From positions 1,116,001 through 1,180,000 of the forward strand of contig CP119310.1 of the NCBI GenBank assembly GCA_029203185.1: DNA of 64,000 nucleotides, given 5' to 3'. How positions within the stretch are numbered: the stretch's first letter is position 1; each line of letters opens with the position of its first letter. The notes under the pieces were generated by a model. It worked only from the letters and a program-made list of their open reading frames with translations. It did no database searches and was not told the DNA's origin. The position numbers and the translations under genes were made by a program. The DNA comes from Candidatus Chryseobacterium colombiense. Lineage in GTDB: Bacteria; Bacteroidota; Bacteroidia; Flavobacteriales; Weeksellaceae. Positions 17,041 through 25,800 of the stretch are shown one piece after another.

Positions 17041-17121
17041 ATTCGTATTTTGAAGGTTTACAATTTGTGAATTATTTATACTTCATGAGTTTAATTTATA
17101 AAGCAAAATTCACTTTTAATT

Positions 17122-18069
17122 TTATCCTTTTAATGCTTTAATTTTCTCCGTCAAAGCAGGAATAATCTGGAAAGCATCTCCTACTACACCGTAGTCAGCT
17201 GACTTGAAGAACGGCGCTTCTGCATCACTGTTGATTACTACGATAGTTTTAGAAGAGTTAACACCAGCTAAATGCTGAATCGCTCCGGAGATCCCTACTG
17301 CAATATAAAGATTTGGAGAAATTGCTTTACCTGTCTGTCCCACGTGTTCTGTGTGAGGTCTCCATCCGATATCTGAAACTGGCTTAGAACAAGCTGTAGC
17401 AGCTCCTAAAACATTGGCCAACTCTTCGATCATTCCCCAGTTTTCAGGACCTTTCAATCCTCTTCCCGCAGAAACTACGATTTCAGCTTCTTTTAAGTCT
17501 AATTTTCCAGAGCTTTGTTCATGAGAAATTACTTTAGTATCTTCATTAGCTACTGAAAGATTTTTCACTTCTTCAGAACCTGAAACAGCGTTTTCTTTAA
17601 CACCAAAAGCATTTTGGGAAACTGTAATGATAACTCCTGTCCCTTCAGCTTTTGCATGCATGAACCCTTTTCCAGAGAAAGATCTTCTTTTCACCTGAAA
17701 TGGAGAAAGACTTTCCGGAGCAGCAATTGCATTAGTGATTAAAGAATGTCCGTTCATGATCGCCAGCATAGGAGCGATAGAAGAAGCATCTGTGGTATGA
17801 GGGAAAACGATGATATTTCCGTTTGCCACTTCACTTACAGCCTGTGCATAAGCTTTAGCTGAAAAATTTTTAAGACCTTCGTCTTTGATGTTGATTACAT
17901 TTGAAGCTCCATATTTGTATAATAAATCTGAAGAATCCGTTGGGTTTACGGAGATCGCCGTAACTGTTTCACCAGCCTGATCTGCGATCGCTTTAGCATA
18001 AGCAACAGCTTCAAAAGCCGCTTTTTTGTAAACTCCGTTTATATTTTCTGCGTATACGAATACTGCCAT
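17122..18069 (-). CDS. etfA: Electron transfer flavoprotein, alpha subunit
   Basis: A 315-residue protein with the C-terminal FAD-binding domain of EtfA: VSAGRGLKGPENWGMIEELA (near 200), PVSDIGWRPHTEHVGQTGK, LYIAVGISGAIQHLAG and INSDAEAPFFKSADYGVVGD. The N-terminal half is the usual Rossmann-like domain. EtfAB accepts electrons from acyl-CoA and other dehydrogenases and passes them to the quinone pool via ETF-quinone oxidoreductase. It follows etfB by 42 bases and shares its transcript. Length is normal. A short A+T-rich direct repeat (ATTAAAAGATT) fills the gap but looks meaningless. Confidence 0.96.
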   Translation of the reverse strand: MAVFVYAENINGVYKKAAFEAVAYAKAIADQAGETVTAISVNPTDSSDLLYKYGASNVINIKDEGLKNFSAKAYAQAVSEVANGNIIVFPHTTDASSIAPMLAIMNGHSLITNAIAAPESLSPFQVKRRSFSGKGFMHAKAEGTGVIITVSQNAFGVKENAVSGSEEVKNLSVANEDTKVISHEQSSGKLDLKEAEIVVSAGRGLKGPENWGMIEELANVLGAATACSKPVSDIGWRPHTEHVGQTGKAISPNLYIAVGISGAIQHLAGVNSSKTIVVINSDAEAPFFKSADYGVVGDAFQIIPALTEKIKALKG

Positions 18070-18111
18070 TTTGTTTAAATTTAAAAATTAAAAGATTTAA
18101 TGATTAAAAGA

Positions 18112-18858
18112 TTAGATTACTTTCGCTTCTTCGTGAAGTAATCTCACCAATTCATCCAAATTATCCGGAGAAACCAATTTCACAGCAGCTCTTGGCGGAA
18201 CGCTGTCATAAGAAACTCCCTGCACCTTCACTTCAGAAGAAGTAGGCTCAACAACCTGCAAAGGTTTTGTTCTTGCAGACATAATTCCTCTCATGTTAGG
18301 AATGATCAAATCTTTTTCATCCACTAATCCCTTCTGTCCAGCAATAACAGCCGGTAATTTTACAGAAATAGTTTCTTTACCACCTTCAATTTCTCTTACT
18401 GCAGTAGCCTCACTTCCGTTTACATCAAGACCTACAGATGCGTTTACGAAAGGCTGGTTTAGTAACTGAGCTACCATTCCCGGAACAGAACCTCCATTAT
18501 AGTCGATTGATTCTTTACCACAAAGAATTAAATCATATCCTCCGTTTTGGGCAACAGCAGCAATTTCTTTTGCTGTAGAATAGCTGTCTTTCGGATCTAA
18601 GTTTACTCTTACCGCATCGTTTGCTCCGATTGCCAAAGCTTTCCTTACAACGGGTTCTGTAGCAGCATCCCCCACGTTGATTACCGTTACAGTAGCTCCT
18701 TGAGATTCCTGAAGTTTAACCGCTTTTGTTAATGCAAATTCATCTAATGGATTAATTACCCACTGAATTCCATTTTTGTCGAAAGCAGATTTGTCTGCTG
18801 TAAAGTTAATTTTGGAAGTAGTATCCGGAACACTACTAATACAAACTAATATTTTCAT
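18112..18858 (-). CDS. etfB: Electron transfer flavoprotein, beta subunit
   Basis: A 248-residue protein, the AMP-binding partner of EtfA. Family landmarks: MKILVCISSVPDTTSKI start, WVINPLDEFALTKAVKLQE (about 35-53), LILCGKESIDYNGGSVPGMV (about 111-130) and AREIEGGKETISVKLPAVI near 150-175. It is the first gene of etfBA. The upstream region holds a perfect 16-base palindrome at 18959-18974 about 100 bases from the start, a candidate operator. No clear -7 TAnnTTTG element was found. Expected role: electron transfer in fatty-acid and branched-chain amino-acid oxidation. Confidence 0.96.
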   Translation of the reverse strand: MKILVCISSVPDTTSKINFTADKSAFDKNGIQWVINPLDEFALTKAVKLQESQGATVTVINVGDAATEPVVRKALAIGANDAVRVNLDPKDSYSTAKEIAAVAQNGGYDLILCGKESIDYNGGSVPGMVAQLLNQPFVNASVGLDVNGSEATAVREIEGGKETISVKLPAVIAGQKGLVDEKDLIIPNMRGIMSARTKPLQVVEPTSSEVKVQGVSYDSVPPRAAVKLVSPDNLDELVRLLHEEAKVI

Positions 18859-18958
18859 GTGTACTATATTTATTGTTTCTCTTTTTGTATAAAAAATTAG
18901 GGAATTTTATACTGAGATTTTGTTTGAATTAATTTTTGCTAATATAAATAAAATATAT

Positions 18959-18974
18959 ATTATGCATGCATAAT
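18959..18974. promoter_or_regulatory. Perfect 16-base palindrome upstream of etfBA
   Basis: ATTATGCATGCATAAT reads identically on both strands. It lies 100 bases before the etfB start and 35 bases past the end of the upstream SDR gene. Size and symmetry fit a dimeric repressor site; which protein binds is unknown. Confidence 0.45.
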
Positions 18975-19009
18975 ACTTATTATTTTACTATTCAGCGCAT
19001 TAGATGTAT

Positions 19010-19717
19010 TTATTTACCGGGTTGAGATGCCCTAAATTCGATCTTACTGGGCAAAACTCTGGGATTCATTTTTAAAATATCCAATACCAAATTCCCCATA
19101 TCTTCCGGCTGAATCTTCCAGGCATCTTTTTCCGAAGGAGTATTTCCATTGAAATGGGTAGCAACTGAACCCGGCATAATTACCGTTGATTTAATATTGT
19201 ATTTTCTTAAATCAATCATTGCAGCCTGTGTAAATCCTACAACACCAAATTTTGAAGCATTATATCCCGTCCCATTTTCAAAGAAATTTGCTCCTGCCAA
19301 ACTTGAGATGGTAATATAATAACCTTCTGTCTTTTTCAGTTCTTCTACAGAAGCTTTTAAAGTGTAAAAAACTCCCGTTAAATTCGTTTCGATCATCTCA
19401 TTCCATTCTTCGGCAGAAAGTTCATCTACAGGTTTAAAAATTCCAAGTCCTGCGTTTGCAATCACAAAATCCAGTCTCCCGAATTTTTCTTTTATGTATT
19501 TTACAGCCTCACTTTCACTTTCAAGACTTCTTACATCGGAAACAATTCCTAAAACATTTTGGGAAATCTGTTTTAAATCCTGTTCCGCTTTTTCAACATC
19601 ATCTCTTTTTCTTCCTGAAAATGCTACTGAAACTCCATTTTCAAGCAAAATTTTTGCAATCCCGAAACCTATTCCTTTCGTTCCTCCTGTAATATATACT
19701 ACTTTATTTTCTATCAT
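19010..19717 (-). CDS. SDR-family oxidoreductase
   Basis: A 235-residue classical short-chain dehydrogenase/reductase. Nucleotide-binding glycine motif TGGTKGIG (10-17), NAG (88-90), and catalytic S139, Y152 and K156 in TISSLAGAN...GYNASKFG. The arginine after the second strand (GRKRDD) favours NADP(H). Substrate unknown; related annotations range from 3-ketoacyl-ACP reductase to general alcohol dehydrogenases. The frame runs upstream to a GTG at 19774, but that overlaps the terminator hairpin at 19746-19771, so the ATG at 19715-19717 is taken. It is monocistronic. Confidence 0.88.
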   Translation of the reverse strand: MIENKVVYITGGTKGIGFGIAKILLENGVSVAFSGRKRDDVEKAEQDLKQISQNVLGIVSDVRSLESESEAVKYIKEKFGRLDFVIANAGLGIFKPVDELSAEEWNEMIETNLTGVFYTLKASVEELKKTEGYYITISSLAGANFFENGTGYNASKFGVVGFTQAAMIDLRKYNIKSTVIMPGSVATHFNGNTPSEKDAWKIQPEDMGNLVLDILKMNPRVLPSKIEFRASQPGK

Positions 19718-19745
19718 ATTTATAAGTTTAATTCTTAAAAATAAC

Positions 19746-19771
19746 AAAAACGCCCCAAATGGAGCGTTTTT
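19746..19771 (-). terminator. Terminator of the T9SS cargo gene
   Basis: AAAAACG (19746-19752) and CGTTTTT (19765-19771) plus inner GC pairs around an AAAT loop, one mismatch. It is 21 bases past the stop of the 19793-20794 gene. Confidence 0.7.
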
Positions 19772-19792
19772 CACAAGGTAAGATTTATCATC

Positions 19793-20794
19793 TTATTTTT
19801 TAATGAATTTCTCAGTAGAAACTCCATCTTTTGTTTCAATATTTATTAAATAGGTTCCAGAAGGTAAATTTTGCACATTCACTCTATTTCCTTCTAATTT
19901 AACACCTAGCTTTCTTCCCGTAAGATCTACAACAGAAACTGCATTGATTTTAGAATCTGTCTGGATATTTAAAATATCTGAAGTTGGATTTGGAAATACT
20001 GATACTTCAACATTTTTAATAACTTTAACATCTTGAACACCTAATGATGCACTACTTATATATTGTAAACTAAGGTTATCAACACCTGCAATATTAGCGA
20101 CAGTATTGCCTGTCAATGTTGAAGAAATAAAGTCATATTCAACAGGGTCTAATCCAGGGCTTAAACTGTATGAAGTATTTGAGAAAGTAAACGTACCCTC
20201 TGGAGTAATCCATGAGTAAGCGCCAGTTGTTTTATCATATGTGAAAGAGACCGTAACCCAGGTATTTGCCGGATAAGTATTCGTTTGAGTCAAAGTAATA
20301 GAATAATACGAACTTACTCCCGTTGAAATTAGCGTCAACCTCCCTTTTCCTATAATTTTTTTAGTTGCGTAATCATATCCTACTCCTACAATACCACTCG
20401 TTGCATCATACAGATCTACAGATACTCTTCCAGCGCCAGTAGCAGGTCCCGTATAAATATCAATGGACCCTTTAACGATATTATTACCTGAAGTTGGTGT
20501 AACAGGAGTTATACTTTTAAATGCAAATCTGTTATAGGTATTTGCTGTAGCGCTATAATTATTACCACTAGTTAATCGTAAAGAATTACCGTGGGTCGCA
20601 TCTATAGCAGCTATTTGATAGTCTGTAACAGCACCACCATAAATATAATAGCCTCCTTGCCCAGCTGTTGCACCTGTAAGATCTGTGGCTAAATTACCTA
20701 ATGTAAGTGAATTGAAATTCTCAGTAACAATTGTTTGTGCAGACAATGTAAAACATACTGAAAATAGCGTACTCAAAAATAAAATTTTTCTCAT
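19793..20794 (-). CDS. Secreted protein with T9SS type A sorting domain
   Basis: A 333-residue protein. Signal peptide MRKILFLSTLFSVCFTLSAQ. The middle (about 25-250) is a beta-rich domain with many G, T, S, Y and N (NFNSLTLGNLATDL, YYIYGGAV, YDKTTGAYSW), resembling concanavalin-like or carbohydrate-binding sandwiches, but no catalytic motif is recognised. The C-terminus VSVFPNPTSDILNIQTD then LTGRKLGVKL and LPSGTYLINIETKDG is a classic type A sorting signal of the type IX secretion system. Expected on the cell surface or outside. A -7 element lies at 20833-20840. It is monocistronic. Confidence 0.85.
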   Translation of the reverse strand: MRKILFLSTLFSVCFTLSAQTIVTENFNSLTLGNLATDLTGATAGQGGYYIYGGAVTDYQIAAIDATHGNSLRLTSGNNYSATANTYNRFAFKSITPVTPTSGNNIVKGSIDIYTGPATGAGRVSVDLYDATSGIVGVGYDYATKKIIGKGRLTLISTGVSSYYSITLTQTNTYPANTWVTVSFTYDKTTGAYSWITPEGTFTFSNTSYSLSPGLDPVEYDFISSTLTGNTVANIAGVDNLSLQYISSASLGVQDVKVIKNVEVSVFPNPTSDILNIQTDSKINAVSVVDLTGRKLGVKLEGNRVNVQNLPSGTYLINIETKDGVSTEKFIKK

Positions 20795-20832
20795 AATATC
20801 TTCATTTTAAATTAAATATATGCTAAAAGTAA

Positions 20833-20840
20833 CAAAAATA
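20833..20840 (-). promoter_or_regulatory. -7 promoter element (TATTTTTG) of the T9SS cargo gene
   Basis: Exact TAnnTTTG on the minus strand, 38 bases before the ATG at 20794. No -33 TTTG seen. Confidence 0.5.
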
Positions 20841-20876
20841 TTTTAAATAAAAAAACATTTTATTACTTAAAATAAA

Positions 20877-20903
20877 AAATCCCTAAGAGTTTCTTAAGGA
20901 TTT
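20877..20903 (-). terminator. Terminator of the M20 dipeptidase gene
   Basis: Stem AAATCC...TAAGA against TCTTA...GGATTT (20878-20903) with one mismatch and a three-base loop; read leftward an A/T-rich T run follows. Confidence 0.65.
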
Positions 20904-20923
20904 AATATCTAATTTTAAAATTA

Positions 20924-22303
20924 TCATTTCGCATAATTCTCAAAAAACAAAGGGATACTTTCAATTCCTTTATAAAAATTGAAAAGTCCGTAATGTTCAT
21001 TTGGAGAATGGATCGCGTCAGAATCTAACCCAAATCCCATCAAGACAGATTTAGCGCCTAAAACCTGCTCAAACATGGCCGTAATAGGAATACTTCCGCC
21101 CCCTCTGTATGGAAGAACTTCTTTTCCGAATGAAGATTCCATTGCCTGTTTTGCGGCTAAGAATTCTTTTGTATCTGTTGGCAATACGTAAGGCATTCCT
21201 CCGTGATAGGGTGTAATTTTAACTTTTACATTATCAGGAGCAATTTTCTCAAAATATTTTGTGAATTTTTCTGTGATTTCTTCCGGAGTCTGATAAGGAA
21301 CCAAACGCATTGATATTTTTGCAGAAGCTTTAGAAGGAATAACTGTTTTGGCGCCTTCACCTGTATAGCCTCCCCAAATACCATTACAATCCAAAGTTGG
21401 ACGGATAGATGTTCTTTCAAGCGTTGTGTAGCCTTTTTCACCTTCTACTCCATTTAATCCTATAGATTGTTTGAATTCTTCAGGGTTGTCTTTCAACTTA
21501 TTCATATCTGCTCTGTCGGCATCAGAAACAGTTTCTACATTATCATAAAACCCGTCGATTGTAATACGACCATCTTCATCAATCAACTTAGCAATCATTC
21601 TTGAAAGCACATGAATCGGGTTTGGAACCGCCCCTCCGTATAGTCCTGAATGCAAATCCCTGTTTGGCCCTTCAATTTCTACTTCTACATAACTTAGCCC
21701 TCTTAATCCTGTTGTAACGGTAGGCTGTTCGTTACTATAAATATGAGTATCCGAAATCAGGATACAGCCGCAAGATAATTTCTCTTTATTTTCATTAACG
21801 AAATCCCCTAAGCTTACAGAACCAACCTCTTCTTCTCCTTCCAAAATAAATTTAACATTACAAGGCAAAGTATTAGTCTTCATCATGGCTTCAAAAGCTT
21901 TTAAATGCATGAAAAACTGTCCTTTATCATCTGCAGAACCTCTTGCAAAAATAGCTCCTTCCGGATGAAGCGGAGTTTTTTCAATATATGGTTCAAAAGG
22001 TGGTTTTGTCCATAATTCTAATGGATCAGCTGGCTGAACATCGTAATGTCCATACACCAAAACCGTTGGTAAACTTTCATCTAAAAATTTTTCCCCAAAA
22101 ACAATAGGATATCCTTTTGTCTGGCAAACTTCTACATTATCCGCTCCAGCATTTTTAAGGTGTGTTGCCACTACCTCTGCACATTTTAAAACGTCATCTT
22201 TATACACAGGATCTGCAGAAATAGAAGGAATTCTCAATAACTCAAATAATTCATCTACGAAACGTTGTTTGTTTTCGTTGATGTAATTTAATGTCTCTTG
22301 CAT
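20924..22303 (-). CDS. M20-family dipeptidase
   Basis: A 459-residue soluble zinc peptidase of the carnosinase/CNDP-like branch of M20. Visible metal-site motifs: YGHYDVQPAD (about 84-93), RGSADDKGQF (about 120-129), the catalytic EGEEEVGS (about 160-167), DTHIYS near 185 and, near the C-terminus, SDAIHSPNEHYG. RDLHSGLYGG near 216 is the lid/dimerisation domain. It cleaves small dipeptides. No signal peptide, so cytoplasmic. Length is normal. It forms its own unit with a terminator downstream. Fits a proteolytic lifestyle together with M14, M1 and M61 enzymes nearby. Confidence 0.92.
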   Translation of the reverse strand: MQETLNYINENKQRFVDELFELLRIPSISADPVYKDDVLKCAEVVATHLKNAGADNVEVCQTKGYPIVFGEKFLDESLPTVLVYGHYDVQPADPLELWTKPPFEPYIEKTPLHPEGAIFARGSADDKGQFFMHLKAFEAMMKTNTLPCNVKFILEGEEEVGSVSLGDFVNENKEKLSCGCILISDTHIYSNEQPTVTTGLRGLSYVEVEIEGPNRDLHSGLYGGAVPNPIHVLSRMIAKLIDEDGRITIDGFYDNVETVSDADRADMNKLKDNPEEFKQSIGLNGVEGEKGYTTLERTSIRPTLDCNGIWGGYTGEGAKTVIPSKASAKISMRLVPYQTPEEITEKFTKYFEKIAPDNVKVKITPYHGGMPYVLPTDTKEFLAAKQAMESSFGKEVLPYRGGGSIPITAMFEQVLGAKSVLMGFGLDSDAIHSPNEHYGLFNFYKGIESIPLFFENYAK

Positions 22304-22428
22304 TGTAAAATAATATTTTGTTAAAAGTAAAAAATTTGCCCCGCAGGAACAAACAAAAACATATAATTTTCCTCAGGTTTGTTATTTACTGAAAGTTAAA
22401 ACCTTATCAATTTTATTTCATAAAAAAA

Positions 22429-22448
22429 GTCTCACATTTTTGCGAGAC
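22429..22448 (-). terminator. Terminator of the small lipoprotein gene
   Basis: GTCTCAC (22429-22435) pairs with GCGAGAC (22442-22448), one G-U pair, followed leftward by seven Ts. Confidence 0.8.
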
Positions 22449-22470
22449 CTTCTTTATATTGTACTACTAA

Positions 22471-22740
22471 TTAGTGTTCAGCTTTAGGAGCCTGAGCTTC
22501 TGCCGGTTTTGCAGGAACAGCCGCACTGTCAGTTTTTGGAGCTTCTGCCTCATGTTTTTCTGCAGTTGCTTCAGTGTGAGTTGCAGCAGCTTGATGACTG
22601 TGAGCTTCACCTTGTGGATCATCTGAATATCTTTCAGCACCTTCCTCAAGCTTCAAAGTATTCTTATTTCCTCCAGCCTGAATTTTTTTACAGCTTACCG
22701 CAACAGTCGCAAGAGCTAAACATATAACTAATTTTTTCAT
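22471..22740 (-). CDS. Small Ala/Glu/His-rich lipoprotein
   Basis: An 89-residue protein. The N-terminus MKKLVICLALATVAVSCKK carries a lipobox-like AVSC, so the mature protein would start at C17 and be lipid-anchored. The rest is low-complexity: HSHQAAATHTEATAEKHEAE and AKPAEAQAPKAEH, rich in A, E, H, K and P, probably disordered. The histidines could bind metal, but that is speculation. A different frame overlapping it (22467-22649) is a shadow. Monocistronic, with a good terminator. Function unknown. Confidence 0.75.
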   Translation of the reverse strand: MKKLVICLALATVAVSCKKIQAGGNKNTLKLEEGAERYSDDPQGEAHSHQAAATHTEATAEKHEAEAPKTDSAAVPAKPAEAQAPKAEH

Positions 22741-22878
22741 ATGTAAAATTTATTTTTTTAAAGGACGTACAAAATCGCGTTATTTCAGCTGGTGATAATT
22801 ATTTTAACAGCAAGCGATTTCATGCTTAAATTTTTGATTGCCCAAAATTAAGAAATCCTACATTTTTCGGCAACATTT

Positions 22879-24027
22879 TTATACTGATTTTATTATTATT
22901 TTTCCTTTTTTGGATTGTGTAAAAATAAGATAACTTTCACCACCGTCTTTTAAACTGTATTTCTTCTTTATTTCTTCCGGTTTTAAGGGATAGTTTTTTG
23001 AAATAATATTAAACTGGCTTTTCTTCTTAATATGTTTATTATCAATAATTTCAGTCTCTAAAATTCTTCCCGGAAATTCTTCTATTTTTTCACCTGAAGT
23101 ATAAAGATGTGTGTTCGGATGAAGCTTTTTTACTTTAAATTTTTCCGAAATCAAATTAAATATTCCCGCCTTCAAAATTGAATTGTTGGGAATATAGATA
23201 AACTTTTCAGGTTCAGCATATTCTGAGTGAGCATCTTCTTCTTCCCCAAATTTAAATGTAACCGCAGGCTCTTCACTTTCTAAATTTACACAATTACAGA
23301 CAATCTCTCTGGAAGCTTTACCCGATAAGAAAACAACCACTTCTTTTACATCATTTTTTAATGCAATAATATCAATTCTGGCAATATTTTGTAAAACAGA
23401 AACAAGATATTTCAAATCGATAAGCGGAGACAGTTTGATAACAATCTCATCAGCAATCGAAAGCAGTTTTTCCTGAATTTCAAGAATATTTGGTGAGAGA
23501 TCCTCCAGCAAAAACACTTTGTTTTTATTGTTATCTCTTCGTGCAGGGTCTAAGTAAATCACATCAAACCTTTCCTCATTTTCATTAAGGAAATCTTCCA
23601 GTTTACGATTGATAAATTTTGCTTTTTTCCCTAAAACAGTCCAATTGTTCTTAACTATTTCCAAAAGTTCGGCATTTTGCTCTACTAAAGTAACCTCATC
23701 AAAATTTGCAGACAGATAATAAGCATCAATCCCAAAACCGCTCGTAAGATCAATAAACTTTTTTCCTTTTAAAATTTCAGATTTATAAAGAGCTGTTTTC
23801 TCTGAGGATGATTGTTCTAAATTGAGTTGTGGCGGAAAAACAATTCCTTCTTTCAATAAGAACGGAAACTTTTTCCTTGCGACCTGCTTTCCTTTGATCT
23901 GCTGAACGATTTCCTGCATAGAAACATCAGAAAACGGAGATTTTTTCAATAATAAGGAATGCAAATCCGTATTTAGATTTGCATTGATATATTTTTGAAC
24001 CTCTTCTTTTAGAATTTCTTTACTCAC
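22879..24027 (-). CDS. SAM-dependent methyltransferase with THUMP-like C-terminal domain
   Basis: A 382-residue protein. The central part is a class I methyltransferase: KFIDLTSGFGIDAYYLSA (motif I, about 90-107), VTLVEQNAELLEIV (about 112-125) and IYLDPARRDNNKN (motif IV, about 154-166). An N-terminal alpha-rich domain precedes it and a basic, beta-rich C-terminal part (FKVKKLHPNTHLYTS) fits the THUMP-like family seen in Bacteroidota. Substrate is unknown, but the DPARR motif suggests RNA or a nucleotide base. It starts 28 bases after the DinB gene and may share the mutA-DinB transcript. Confidence 0.8.
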   Translation of the reverse strand: MSKEILKEEVQKYINANLNTDLHSLLLKKSPFSDVSMQEIVQQIKGKQVARKKFPFLLKEGIVFPPQLNLEQSSSEKTALYKSEILKGKKFIDLTSGFGIDAYYLSANFDEVTLVEQNAELLEIVKNNWTVLGKKAKFINRKLEDFLNENEERFDVIYLDPARRDNNKNKVFLLEDLSPNILEIQEKLLSIADEIVIKLSPLIDLKYLVSVLQNIARIDIIALKNDVKEVVVFLSGKASREIVCNCVNLESEEPAVTFKFGEEEDAHSEYAEPEKFIYIPNNSILKAGIFNLISEKFKVKKLHPNTHLYTSGEKIEEFPGRILETEIIDNKHIKKKSQFNIISKNYPLKPEEIKKKYSLKDGGESYLIFTQSKKGKIIIKSV

Positions 24028-24055
24028 AGATTCTTCCGGATTAAATATTTAGGGT

Positions 24056-24496
24056 TTATCTTTTATAAAAAATATAATCCGTTAATACAGGCTCTATTCC
24101 TTTTTGTTTTAATTGAGCATTTATTTGCCCTCTATGATATGTAGAATGATTGATCGCCTGAAAAAGCATTTCAAAAATAGTATTCTCAAATGTTGCTCCT
24201 CTTGAATTTTGATATGTTATTGCTTTGTCTAAATTAGAATCTTCAACAATTCTCATACTTTTTTCAAAATTCTGTCGGTTGATTTCATTTAAATTTTCAA
24301 AAGGATTAACCTGCCAAACTTCAAATGGTTTTTCATTTAAAACTCTTGAGTTCCAGATTTGTTGAGCATTTAAAGTATGATTGATTAAGCTGACTGTCTT
24401 TTCATCTGTTTTTTCAAGATTTTCAGCAATCACTTTTATCATTTCTCTATTAAAATGGTAGGTATATTCAAATAAATCAATTAGTTTTTCTTTCAT
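24056..24496 (-). CDS. DinB-family metalloenzyme-like protein
   Basis: A 146-residue four-helix protein of the DinB/YfiT superfamily. The three metal-binding histidines are present: SLINHTLNAQQIWNSR (first His near residue 40), and AINHSTYHRGQINAQLKQKG (two His near 118 and 122). These proteins include mycothiol, bacillithiol and glutathione transferases, but many have no known substrate. The ATG overlaps the mutA stop codon by one base (TAATG), showing translational coupling. Why a DinB protein should follow mutA is not clear. Confidence 0.87.
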   Translation of the reverse strand: MKEKLIDLFEYTYHFNREMIKVIAENLEKTDEKTVSLINHTLNAQQIWNSRVLNEKPFEVWQVNPFENLNEINRQNFEKSMRIVEDSNLDKAITYQNSRGATFENTIFEMLFQAINHSTYHRGQINAQLKQKGIEPVLTDYIFYKR

Positions 24497-25647
24497 TACT
24501 CAAACATTTCAGCCCAACGAACAGCTTTTATTTCGCGTTGATTATATAATTCGTCAATAGATTTTTTAACGTCTAATTTTGGATATAAGTTGACTCCAAT
24601 CAATTTTATTTTTCCTTCTTCTATCCATCTTTGTTCTTCAAAAGCGTGATCGTAGATTTTCTTTTGAATAATGCCTTGCTTTAAAAGTTCTAAATAACCG
24701 CCCGCTTCTTCAATTTCTATGAATAAAGCCCAAGATTTTTCAGCGATTTGCTGTGTAACATCTTCCACGTAGTAACTTCCATTGGAAGCATCTTCAAATA
24801 CATTGATAATACTTTCGTAAGCCAAAACAATCTGTTGTTTGAAAGAAATTTCTTCTGAATTTTCAGTGCTTCGGTCAACCAGATAATTATTACTGAAAAC
24901 CGCATCAGCTCCTCCAATCATTGCGGAAGCCAGTTCCAACGTCGAACGGATCAGGTTATTTTCATTATCCGAAACCGCTTTATTTCTCAGTGAAGTCTCC
25001 GCAAAAATGTACGGAATTTCATCTAACCCATATTCCTTTGATAATTGATTGAAAACCATTTTAAAAGCTCTCAATTTTGCCATTTCAAAGAAATAATTTC
25101 CTCCGATAGCAATTCTGAAAATCAGTTTATTTAGGATTTCAGCTCCGTATATTTCAACCAATTCTTTTGTTTTGCCCAAAGCAATACCCAGTTGCTGATA
25201 TATAGCTGCTCCGGCATTTTGATGAAGAGATATATCTACACAGATATTTCTTTTAAATTCTTTTGCCAACAACTCTTTTACCAGCTGATCATTGATTACT
25301 GATTCTTTTTCATCAAATACATCAATTAAAGAAAAATACTGATCTTCTTCTTTTGGACTGATATGTCCTGCCAAATCAACATTATTAACAAAAATTGTTT
25401 TCTGTTCCAGATTTTCTACATTTTGATCTAAAATAAATGCAAAAACATCTTCTTCCAGACTTTCGTGATATCTTGCCACCAAATGTGTACTTTCCTCTAT
25501 TTTTGGCAGGTTTACCAAAGGTTTCTGTACCGAATCATAGAAAGGTTTCACTTGGATTCCTTCCAGATTTTCTTTGGTAAGAATAGAATAAATATCTTCT
25601 GTTTTAAGTTGTTTCTTTACTAGATTTTCCCAGGCTGTATTTGACAT
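24496..25647 (-). CDS. mutA: Methylmalonyl-CoA mutase small subunit (compact form)
   Basis: A 383-residue protein with the barrel of the methylmalonyl-CoA mutase small subunit: DISLHQNAGAAIYQQLGIAL (about 138-157), IAIGGNYFFEMAKLRAFKMV (about 175-194) and DNENNLIRSTLELASAMIGG (about 225-244). The small subunit is catalytically inactive but structural for the B12-dependent mutase that interconverts methylmalonyl-CoA and succinyl-CoA. It appears to end after the barrel, lacking the C-terminal B12-like domain found in many longer small subunits. The large subunit is not in this window. TAATG coupling to the DinB gene follows. Confidence 0.85.
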   Translation of the reverse strand: MSNTAWENLVKKQLKTEDIYSILTKENLEGIQVKPFYDSVQKPLVNLPKIEESTHLVARYHESLEEDVFAFILDQNVENLEQKTIFVNNVDLAGHISPKEEDQYFSLIDVFDEKESVINDQLVKELLAKEFKRNICVDISLHQNAGAAIYQQLGIALGKTKELVEIYGAEILNKLIFRIAIGGNYFFEMAKLRAFKMVFNQLSKEYGLDEIPYIFAETSLRNKAVSDNENNLIRSTLELASAMIGGADAVFSNNYLVDRSTENSEEISFKQQIVLAYESIINVFEDASNGSYYVEDVTQQIAEKSWALFIEIEEAGGYLELLKQGIIQKKIYDHAFEEQRWIEEGKIKLIGVNLYPKLDVKKSIDELYNQREIKAVRWAEMFE

Positions 25648-25800
25648 TGGTTATGGATTATTTTGTGAATTGTCAATCGTCAATTTTATTTCACAAGTAA
25701 ATTATGAATTGACAACTTTCTCACATTCTTTTTATTAGATTTTTAGATTAAAAAAATTGACAAGCAAAGCGAATTAATCATTCACAATTCACTTTTTAAA

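Noticed and set aside
25648..25800. Inverted AATTGTCAAT/AATTGACAAC-type words between mutA and the DivIC-like gene.
   Set aside because: Short, AT-rich and imperfect; no T run or clear hairpin, so not called a terminator or repeat.
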